A stretch of 11,736 nucleotides of DNA. Origin: Kangiellaceae bacterium. GTDB lineage: Bacteria > Pseudomonadota > Gammaproteobacteria > Enterobacterales > Kangiellaceae. The notes beneath the pieces were generated by a model, which saw only the letters and a program-made list of their open reading frames with translations, did no database searches and had not been told where the DNA came from. Made by a program: the position numbers and the translations under genes. Each line of letters begins with the position of its first letter. The stretch's first letter is position 1. Location: NCBI GenBank assembly GCA_030148365.1, contig JASBTO010000223.1:1-11736 (forward strand). The letters run 5' to 3'. Of this stretch, positions 5,331 through 11,736 are shown piece after piece.

Positions 5331-7007
5331 ATGCAATTCCCGTCATCCCGTGTCACCTTGATCCGGCACCTTGTCTTTTCTGTGTTGTTGATAATGCCTG
5401 GGCTGGTGACAAGCGCCAGCCAACCGGACAACAGTGACTATCAGGATCTTCTCGCGCTCTTTGCCGAATGGCGCACCTTCGAGACACCGCCGCTACACGA
5501 CGGCGCGCCTGACTATCGCGCCGCGACCTTCAAGTCCCGCTACGCCGGTTACCAGAAACTGCGAGCCCGACTTGAAGCCATGAATCCGGAGTCATGGTCC
5601 GTGGCCCAGCAGGTCGACTGGCAGCTGGTGCGCGCCGAAATGAACGGCTTTGATTTCAACTACCGGGTGCTGCAACCCTGGGCGCGGGATCCGGCTTTCT
5701 ATCAGACGCTCTGGACCTACCGGAGTGACGTGCCGGCCCACGAAGGCCCTACCCATCACGCCCTGGTCGAATTGTGGCAATACGAGTTTCCCTTGTCGCC
5801 CTCTGCACAGAACCGGCTGGCGAGGGAGCTGGGGGTTATTCCGCCGCTGATGGCGCAGGCCCCGAAAAATCTGACCGGCAATGCCCGGGATCTCTGGATC
5901 ACCGGGATCCGCAATATCCGCAACCAGCGTGGCAACCTTGATGAGTTGGCTGCCCGGGTCGGCGACTCCGCCAGCCCGGCATTGCAAACTGCCATCACCA
6001 AAGCCCAAATGGCCACGGACGAGCTGGTCACCTGGCTCGAAGCCGAGGCGCCTTCGAAAACCGGCCCGTCCGGGATAGGCAAGGACAACTACACCTGGTA
6101 TCAGCAGAATGTTCATCTGGTGCCCCTGACCTGGGACGACGAAGTCCGGCTGCTGAAGCGGGAACTGCACCGGGCCTGGTCTTCCCTGAAACTCGAAGAG
6201 CACCGCAACCGGAACCTGCCGCCGTCAAAGGCCGCCAGCAGCCCGGCGGAATATGATGCGCTGGCGGACAATGCGGCATCCAGGGTCATGGACTTTCTGG
6301 AAGAGCAGAAAATCCTGACGGTCAAAGACTACATGGAGCCGGCGTTGCGGGAACATCTCGGCACATTCGTACCGGAAGACGAGCGCAACTTTTTCCGGAT
6401 CACCTCGCACCATGATCCGGCGCCTCTGTTCACCCACTTTTATCACTGGTTCGAGCTGGCGCGCATGGATCGGGAGCCCCACATCAGCCCGATCCGTCGG
6501 GGTGCCCTGCTCTACAATATTTTCGACAGCCGCAATGAAGGCACGGCGACCGGTGTCGAGGAAATGTTCATGCACGCCGGCCTCTACGACGACAGCCCCC
6601 GCTCCCGTGAACTGGTCTGGATCCTGCTGGCCCAGCGAGCGGCCCGGGGCCTCGGCTCCCTGTACGCCCACGCCAATGAGATGACCATGGAGGAAGCCGG
6701 TCAGGTGCATATGGAGTGGACGCCCCGGGGCTGGATGAAAACCGAAAAGGAACTGCTGATCTTCGAGCAACACCTGTACCTGCGGCAACCGGGTTATGGC
6801 ACCAGCTATGTCACCGGCAAATACCTGCTGGAGCAGACTCTCGCCGATTACGCCAGACAGCGGGAAGCACTCGGCGAACCGTTTCAGCTCGGCGCGTTTT
6901 TTGATCGGCTCAGCGCCATCGGTAACATTCCCATCGCCCTGACTCGTTGGGAAATGACCGGACTCGACGATGACGTGACATTACTGACGTCCGAGAAAGT
7001 GCCCTGA
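5331..7007 (+). CDS. Secreted DUF885-like protein without the classic zinc motif
   Basis: This 558-residue protein is exported. Residues 1-29 form a signal peptide with arginines at 7 and 12, a hydrophobic core, and likely cleavage after VTSA. The body is mostly helical. In the C-terminal half, RNEGTATGVEEMFMHAG (E403 onward) occupies the place of the EGWAxxxEE block of DUF885 proteins. Further on, QPGYGTSYVTGK matches their late PGxxxSYxxGK block. DUF885 members are presumed zinc peptidases using HExxPGH, but that motif is absent. The nearest histidine-rich stretch is HHDPAPLFTHFYHWFE (H360, H361, H369, H372, E375). It may be a divergent hydrolase or an inactive relative. It converges on the APC permease with 14 bases between the stops; joint peptide use is speculation. 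Confidence 0.72.
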   Translation: MQFPSSRVTLIRHLVFSVLLIMPGLVTSASQPDNSDYQDLLALFAEWRTFETPPLHDGAPDYRAATFKSRYAGYQKLRARLEAMNPESWSVAQQVDWQLVRAEMNGFDFNYRVLQPWARDPAFYQTLWTYRSDVPAHEGPTHHALVELWQYEFPLSPSAQNRLARELGVIPPLMAQAPKNLTGNARDLWITGIRNIRNQRGNLDELAARVGDSASPALQTAITKAQMATDELVTWLEAEAPSKTGPSGIGKDNYTWYQQNVHLVPLTWDDEVRLLKRELHRAWSSLKLEEHRNRNLPPSKAASSPAEYDALADNAASRVMDFLEEQKILTVKDYMEPALREHLGTFVPEDERNFFRITSHHDPAPLFTHFYHWFELARMDREPHISPIRRGALLYNIFDSRNEGTATGVEEMFMHAGLYDDSPRSRELVWILLAQRAARGLGSLYAHANEMTMEEAGQVHMEWTPRGWMKTEKELLIFEQHLYLRQPGYGTSYVTGKYLLEQTLADYARQREALGEPFQLGAFFDRLSAIGNIPIALTRWEMTGLDDDVTLLTSEKVP

Positions 7008-7021
7008 GCCGCAGTTACCCT

Positions 7022-8305
7022 CTAGATCTGGTCATTGCCGGTGTCCGTCCGCACCCTGCGCAGCAGCCAGGGCCGGCCGAAAACTGCTATCAGCGCCAAA
7101 AATCCGAGAAACACCAGCGCCCATCGATCCGTTTGCAGCATCCGCACCACCAGTGCAATGCAAGCGGTCAATCCGGCTAGCGCACCCGCGCCAGTCAGCC
7201 AGCGCTGCCCTGCCCGCTCCCGGAAAGCCAGTCCGCAAACCACGCAAAACGTAAACAGGAAGGCAAGACTCGCAGCTTCGACGAGCGTTGTCAGACTACC
7301 AAGCGCGGCGAGTGCGGCGGCCGATGCGCCGAGCATGATAACGGCCCGGTCCGGACTGCCCTCATCGTTGTGGTGCTCAAAGGCCACGGGCAGTTCGCCG
7401 TGCCTGGCAACCTCGCTGGCCAGACGGGCGGTAGCAAACAGGGTCGCATTGATAGCAGAGCCCGTCGAAAATGCCGCCGCGATGGTGACCACCACGAGCC
7501 CCGTAGTCCCGAATGCCTGCTTGCCGGCAATCGCAAGCGCCACTTCCTTTTCCTGCACAATCTGATCGGCGCCCACCAACAGAGCCGTCCCCAGGGCCAC
7601 CATCACGTAAACCAGGGTAACGGTAACGATGGCGGACAGAACGGCTCGCGGCAGATTTTTTTGGGGGTTGTCTATCTCGTCGTAGTCATAGGTCAACAAC
7701 TGGAAGCCTTCGTAGGCCATGAATACGGATGCGGCGCCGAACAGGGCCGTCCCGAAACTCCCGTCCGGTACGCCACGGGACAGCATCGACGGATCCCACT
7801 CGTGAAGACCCCAACCGGCGAGGCCGACCAGCACGACCAGTTTGAACCAGACCAGAAAGATCTCGACGCCGCTGGCTTCGCTGGTACCGCGCAGATTCAA
7901 TCCGATCAAGACCGCCATAATGGCGACGCCAGTGGCGCGGGGAAACCACTCGCCAAGCTCAACGACATGGCCGAGATACTGGCCGAAAGTAAAAGCATAA
8001 ACGGCGTTGGTCAGCACATAGCCGACAATCAGCACCCAGGAGAGGCTGCCGGCAAAGCCGCGGGCATTGATTTCACGCAAAAAGGTAAAGGCACCGCCGC
8101 CTTTTTCATAATGGCCAGCGAGCTTGACGTAACTGTATCCTGCCAGCAATGCGATGAGGCCACCGGCTGTAAAACTTAGCCAGGCCCAGGGGCCGGCAAT
8201 GCCGACCACAACACCCAGTGTCGAGAAAATACCGCCGCCGATCATGCCGCCGACGGCCATCGACCAGGTCGCATTAAATCCGAGTCCGGATCCGGATTGA
8301 TTCAT
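7022..8305 (-). CDS. APC-superfamily amino-acid permease
   Basis: This 427-residue protein has about twelve hydrophobic helices. The first helix carries the APC signature GGMIGGGIFSTLG (19-31), whose unwound glycines bind the substrate backbone. GHYEKGGGAFTFLREI follows helix 2. A conserved YEGFQLLTYDYDEIDNPQKN block in the middle matches the helix-6 to loop region of AA_permease_2 proteins. Such proteins import amino acids or related amines by proton or sodium coupling, or exchange them. The substrate is not readable. The ATG at 8305 has GAGGG eight bases upstream. It is a single-gene unit diverging from the RND efflux operon. The C-terminus ends in a short basic tail. Confidence 0.85.
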   Translation of the reverse strand: MNQSGSGLGFNATWSMAVGGMIGGGIFSTLGVVVGIAGPWAWLSFTAGGLIALLAGYSYVKLAGHYEKGGGAFTFLREINARGFAGSLSWVLIVGYVLTNAVYAFTFGQYLGHVVELGEWFPRATGVAIMAVLIGLNLRGTSEASGVEIFLVWFKLVVLVGLAGWGLHEWDPSMLSRGVPDGSFGTALFGAASVFMAYEGFQLLTYDYDEIDNPQKNLPRAVLSAIVTVTLVYVMVALGTALLVGADQIVQEKEVALAIAGKQAFGTTGLVVVTIAAAFSTGSAINATLFATARLASEVARHGELPVAFEHHNDEGSPDRAVIMLGASAAALAALGSLTTLVEAASLAFLFTFCVVCGLAFRERAGQRWLTGAGALAGLTACIALVVRMLQTDRWALVFLGFLALIAVFGRPWLLRRVRTDTGNDQI

Positions 8306-8339
8306 GACTACTACCCTCTGTGGGAAGTCTCATCGCGCC

Positions 8340-8375
8340 ATGTTGCGCGCATTGTAACATTCCGGAAAGTTCCGG
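8340..8375 (-). promoter_or_regulatory. Two inverted repeats near the permease start, possible operators
   Basis: ATGTTGC (8340-8346) and GTAACAT (8354-8360) form arms matching at six of seven positions around seven bases. CCGGAA (8362-8367) and TTCCGG (8370-8375) are perfect arms two bases apart. On the minus strand TACAAT (8356-8351) could be a -10 box 45 bases before the permease ATG, but no -35 is visible, so an activator-dependent promoter is possible. The binding protein is unknown. Confidence 0.35.
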
Positions 8376-8614
8376 GGGTTGCCACGCGATCCTGAAGTGT
8401 TTCAGGGTCTCCAGCCGGCTGCTCATCAAGCATTATCTTTACAGAATCAACATCTTGTTTGTACTGGATCCAGAGTAGCAAAGCCGGTAGAGTCATTGCT
8501 TGGCATCATCAGAAAAAGCCTGCGGGCAGCCTTATATTCCCGGGCGTTCTTCCCTAATCCTGTACAATCAGGTGGTTCGAAACGGGTCAAGGTACCCGGC
8601 GCAACAATTTTCCC

Positions 8615-8620
8615 AGGAGA
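8615..8620 (+). promoter_or_regulatory. Ribosome binding site selecting the TTG start of the MFP gene
   Basis: AGGAGA lies eight bases before TTG at 8629. No ATG or GTG with a similar site precedes the lipoprotein signal peptide, so it decides the start. Confidence 0.75.
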
Positions 8621-8628
8621 GAGCATTC

Positions 8629-9729
8629 TTGTTCACGCGTCATTTCGCCAAATATTGTCTTTTCCTGCTTCCCGCTCTATTCATCTCCGCGTGCAGGGAT
8701 GACGGGAACGAACAGCCGGTCCGGCAGGATCGGAATGTCGAGGTGATCACCCACGAAGTCAGCCTGCTCGCCGACACCAACCGGATTGAAGCCATCGGTA
8801 CCGCTCGTGCGAAGAACTTTGCGATTATCTATCCCAGGGCCGGCGGCGAAGTCACCGCTGTCAATTTCACGGCCGGCGACTACGTCAAAGCCGGCGCGCC
8901 GCTGCTCGAACTGGACGCCCGGGAAGAGCGCCTTGCCGTACGGCGCGCAAAAATTACCCTCAAGGATGCCGAGCAGGCCATCGCCCGGTATCGCAAGGTG
9001 GATATTCCGGGCGCCATTTCCCAGGACCAGATTGACGAAGCCAGAACGGCGCTGGATGCGGCCGTGGTGGATCTCGAGCTGGCAGAATTCGCGCTGTCGG
9101 AGCGCACCGTGCGCGCGCCCTTCTCTGGTTATGTCGGTCTGACGGAAGTCGACCCCGGTGCCCGCATCACTACCCAGACCGCCATCACCCGCCTGGATGA
9201 TCGCTCCGTGCTCTACGTCGACTTTGACGCGCCCGAGCAAGTCTTTGGCCGCATTGGCGTCGGCGACCACCTGCCCATGATCCCCTTTGCTTCCGGCGGC
9301 AGGAGTTACGATTCGCAGGTCGCGTCTATCGACACCCGGATTGACCCGGAGCGCCGGACTTTTGCTGTCCGCACGAGCATTGATAACACGTCTGACAACT
9401 TGCGCCCCGGCATGAGCTTCCGGGTCACTTTTGAGTTACCGGGGGAAGCCTATCCGGCGATCCCGGAAGCCGCGATCATCTGGGGGGGCGACGGCGCCTA
9501 TCTGTGGGCAGTCGAGGAAGGTGCGGCGACACGGATTTCGGTCTCCATCATCGGCCGCCGCGAAGGCCAGGTCCTGGTGCGCGCGCCACTCGAGGAAGGT
9601 GATCTGATCGTCGCAGAAGGCGTGCAAAAAGTCCGGGAAGGTACCGCCGTTTCGCCGCGCTCCAAAGCTGCGACTGTCCAGCAAGCACGCCCCGGAGCAG
9701 CCGGCAAAAACGGAGCCTCCGGGCAATGA
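8629..9729 (+). CDS. RND efflux membrane-fusion protein (HlyD/AcrA family), lipoprotein
   Basis: This periplasmic adaptor (366 residues from TTG) joins the inner-membrane RND pump to an outer-membrane channel. The N-terminus is a lipoprotein signal ending in lipobox ISAC with the lipidated Cys22. The lipoyl domain halves are GEVTAVNFTAGDYVKAGAPLLELD and TVRAPFSGYVGLTEVDPGARI, separated by a helical hairpin rich in Ala, Glu and Arg. The beta-barrel follows (DRSVLYVDFDAPEQVF to LRPGMSFRVTFELPG), then a membrane-proximal domain. An open frame extends to 8500, but TTG with AGGAGA and the lipoprotein signal fits best. The residue after the cysteine is Arg, not the Asp that retains lipoproteins in the inner membrane. 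Its stop overlaps the pump start as ATGA. Confidence 0.9.
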   Translation: MFTRHFAKYCLFLLPALFISACRDDGNEQPVRQDRNVEVITHEVSLLADTNRIEAIGTARAKNFAIIYPRAGGEVTAVNFTAGDYVKAGAPLLELDAREERLAVRRAKITLKDAEQAIARYRKVDIPGAISQDQIDEARTALDAAVVDLELAEFALSERTVRAPFSGYVGLTEVDPGARITTQTAITRLDDRSVLYVDFDAPEQVFGRIGVGDHLPMIPFASGGRSYDSQVASIDTRIDPERRTFAVRTSIDNTSDNLRPGMSFRVTFELPGEAYPAIPEAAIIWGGDGAYLWAVEEGAATRISVSIIGRREGQVLVRAPLEEGDLIVAEGVQKVREGTAVSPRSKAATVQQARPGAAGKNGASGQ

Positions 9730-11736
9730 AACCCCGGTCAGAAGGACTCCCGGAGCTCGCGGTACAGCGTCCGCTGCTGATCACGGTTCTCAATCTGCTG
9801 ATCATCATTGCCGGACTCGCGGCCCTGCTCGGTATCGATGTCCGGGAATTGCCCGATGTCGACCGGCCCATCGTCGGTGTCAATGCCACCCTGCCGGGCG
9901 GCGCGCCGGAAACCATTGATGCGGAAGTGACGAGCATCCTTGAAGGCGCCGTGGCGCGGGTGTCCGGGGTCCGGGAAATCCGTGCCGCCAGCGAAGAAAA
10001 CAACGCCCGTATCCGTATTGAGTTCCAGCCCGGCGTTGATCTCGATACCGCTGCCGCCGATGTCCGCGAAGCCGTCAGCCGGATCGCCCGACAACTGCCG
10101 GACCGCGTCGAGGACATTTTTGTCACCAAGGCCGATGCCGACGCCCAACCGATCATGACCCTGGCGGTGATCAGCGAAGCCTATGGCGAGGATGAACTGA
10201 CCCGCATTATCGAAACCGACATCTCGCCGGAGCTGGCTTCGATCGAGGGGGTCGCGGCCCTGCAGACCTTCGGTACCCGTGAGCGGCAAATGCGCGTGGC
10301 GCTGAATCCGCTGCGCCTCAGCCGGTTCGGGCTGACCATCAACGATGTCGCCGACGTGCTCAGACAGGCCCCCTTCGACGTCCCGGCGGGCAGTTTCCGC
10401 TCCAATGATCAGGAACTGATCGTGCGGGCCGAAGCGACCGCCTCGACCCCGGAAATCATCAAGAACATAATCATTGCCGGCAACACCCGCATTGGCGATG
10501 TTGCTGAAGTGGTGCTCGCGCCCGCTGATGCCACCAACCTGCTGCGTCTGGACGGCCGTCAGATCATCGGACTCGGCGTCGTCCGCCAGGCCCGGTCCAA
10601 TACCATCCAGATTTCCGATGCGGTGACCCAGAAGCTTACCCAGCTTAATCGCCGCTTCGACGACATCGACATCGTCATCACCTCCGACGACGCCATTTTT
10701 ATCCGGACCTCCGTGACCGAAGTGTTCGTCAGCTTGCTGATCGCCATCTCTATCGTGATCGCGACCATCTGGATTTTCCTGGCCTCCTGGCGCGCCATGC
10801 TGATCCCGGCGGTGGCCATCCCCGTGGCCCTTATTGGTACCATCGCCGGGATCTGGCTGCTCGGTTTCTCCGTCAATTTGCTGACGCTGCTCGCCCTGGT
10901 TCTCGCTACCGGCCTGATTGTCGATGACGCCATCGTGGTGCTGGAGAATATCCAGCGCAAGCAGGCGGCAGGGCTGCGGCGGCGGGCGGCGGCAGCCCTT
11001 GGCTCCCGACAGGTGTTCTTCGCCGTGGTCGCGACCACCGCGGTGCTGATCGCCGTGTTCGTGCCGATTTCGTTTTTACCCTCGACCACCGGCCGTCTGT
11101 TCCGGGAGTTCGGTTTCGTGCTGGCCCTGTCGGTGAGCATTTCCTCGTTTGTGGCCCTGTCGCTGGCGCCCGCCATTGCCGCGCGGTTCAACTTCAAAAC
11201 CGAGGCTGACAAGCCGTCCAGACTCAAGGACTTCGGGGCAGGACTGGTCAATTTTTATGGTTCCCTGCTCAACTTCTGCCTGAATCGCCCCTTTATCCCC
11301 GTGGGTATTGCCTTGATCGCCGCCATCGGCGCCATCTTTGCCTACCAGCAACTCAACGCCGAACTGGTGCCCCCGGAAGACCGCGGCAAGATTGAAATAT
11401 TCGCCACCGGTCCCGACGGCGTCGGACTTTCCTACATGGAGCGCCAGTCCGCGGAGATTGAAGCGGTCCTGCAGCCCTACCTCGACAGTGGCGAAATTCG
11501 CTCTCTGTTCACCATCATCGGCCGTTACGACCCGAACCGGATCGGCATTACCGCGGAGCTGGCGCCTTGGGATGAACGCGACCGCAGCCAGCAGGAAATT
11601 ATCCAGGAAATCAGCGAGCCCCTCAGCCAGATCCCGGGCTCCCGGGTTTCTGCGTTTGGTCGCAGCAGCCTGAGCATGGGCGGTGGCGGCCGCAGCGGTC
11701 TGGAAGTCGCCCTGACCGGCGGCAACTACGATGATA
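9726..11736 (+). CDS. RND efflux pump inner-membrane subunit (HAE-1/AcrB type), 3' truncated by window
   Basis: Six hundred and seventy codons are present; the family is about 1,000-1,050, so roughly a third lies beyond the window. It uses proton influx to expel drugs or other amphiphiles. After a first helix (RPLLITVLNLLIIIAGL), the porter region opens with LPDVDRPIVGVNATLPGGAPE. Helices 2-6 follow at about residues 335-490. Proton-relay aspartates 400 and 401 lie in GLIVDDAIVVLENI (helix 4). Helix 7 (FIPVGIALIAAIGAIFAY) leads into the second porter half (LVPPEDRGKIEIFA). The start overlaps the MFP stop (ATGA), so the two form an operon. The outer-membrane channel gene is not seen. The substrate is unknown. 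Confidence 0.93.
   Translation, partial: MKPRSEGLPELAVQRPLLITVLNLLIIIAGLAALLGIDVRELPDVDRPIVGVNATLPGGAPETIDAEVTSILEGAVARVSGVREIRAASEENNARIRIEFQPGVDLDTAAADVREAVSRIARQLPDRVEDIFVTKADADAQPIMTLAVISEAYGEDELTRIIETDISPELASIEGVAALQTFGTRERQMRVALNPLRLSRFGLTINDVADVLRQAPFDVPAGSFRSNDQELIVRAEATASTPEIIKNIIIAGNTRIGDVAEVVLAPADATNLLRLDGRQIIGLGVVRQARSNTIQISDAVTQKLTQLNRRFDDIDIVITSDDAIFIRTSVTEVFVSLLIAISIVIATIWIFLASWRAMLIPAVAIPVALIGTIAGIWLLGFSVNLLTLLALVLATGLIVDDAIVVLENIQRKQAAGLRRRAAAALGSRQVFFAVVATTAVLIAVFVPISFLPSTTGRLFREFGFVLALSVSISSFVALSLAPAIAARFNFKTEADKPSRLKDFGAGLVNFYGSLLNFCLNRPFIPVGIALIAAIGAIFAYQQLNAELVPPEDRGKIEIFATGPDGVGLSYMERQSAEIEAVLQPYLDSGEIRSLFTIIGRYDPNRIGITAELAPWDERDRSQQEIIQEISEPLSQIPGSRVSAFGRSSLSMGGGGRSGLEVALTGGNYDD

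Larger units (their letters stand above)
8306..8628. other. Divergent intergenic region between permease and efflux operon
   Basis: These 323 bases separate two divergent genes. Toward the permease there are two inverted repeats (8340-8375). Toward the efflux genes a TACAAT at 8563-8568 resembles a -10 box but has no convincing -35 partner. I find no credible gene here and no local efflux regulator gene. Confidence 0.5.

Noticed and set aside
5123..5431. 102-codon minus-strand ORF over the DUF885-like promoter
   Set aside because: It overlaps the leader and signal peptide coding region and shows no recognisable domain or ribosome site.
8311..8496. 61-codon minus-strand ORF just upstream of the permease
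   Set aside because: It spans the inverted repeats, has no ribosome site, and its predicted protein shows no family features.

Overview
The window looks like a chromosomal segment of a GC-rich gammaproteobacterium. HisA, HisF and HisH follow the gammaproteobacterial sequence pattern, HisI and HisE are fused, and the GGGGACAGGCAC repeats resemble the repeat islands common in environmental gammaproteobacteria. I cannot name the genus, and most of the content is housekeeping plus a small accessory patch.

Layout. (1) 1-2818 (+): the distal half of a histidine operon, hisB (3' end only), hisH, hisA, hisF and hisIE, tightly packed with ATGA/TGATG overlaps at all junctions except hisH-hisA. Together these carry out the middle and early steps of histidine synthesis. 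(2) 2824-3436 (-): a single-domain CbiX-type sirohydrochlorin chelatase running head-on into hisIE, with a possible 59-residue ORF upstream. (3) 3482-4240 (+): a well-formed sigma70-type promoter followed by a four-helix membrane protein and a small Cro/CI-family regulator. (4) 4241-4581: no gene. It is an island of five same-direction GGGGACAGGCAC boxes and two 49-bp direct repeats, lying between convergent genes. (5) 4582-5091 (-): a two-helix membrane protein with a bacterial PH-like domain. (6) 5204-7007 (+): a secreted DUF885-like protein with no classic HExxH or HExxPGH zinc motif. (7) 7022-8305 (-): an APC-superfamily permease. (8) 8629-11736 (+): a lipoprotein membrane-fusion protein with a TTG start, overlapping the start of an RND pump subunit that runs off the window.

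Several starts differ from the longest open frame: cbiX from GTG, the MFP from TTG, and the membrane and DUF885 proteins from internal ATGs. Shine-Dalgarno position, signal peptide or promoter position decided these. I see no rRNA, tRNA, CRISPR array, complete insertion sequence or phage gene. The least explained parts are the repeat island, the regulator/membrane-protein pair with its repeat-rich promoter, and the divergent DUF885 protein. I do not see strong evidence for an undescribed multi-gene system.
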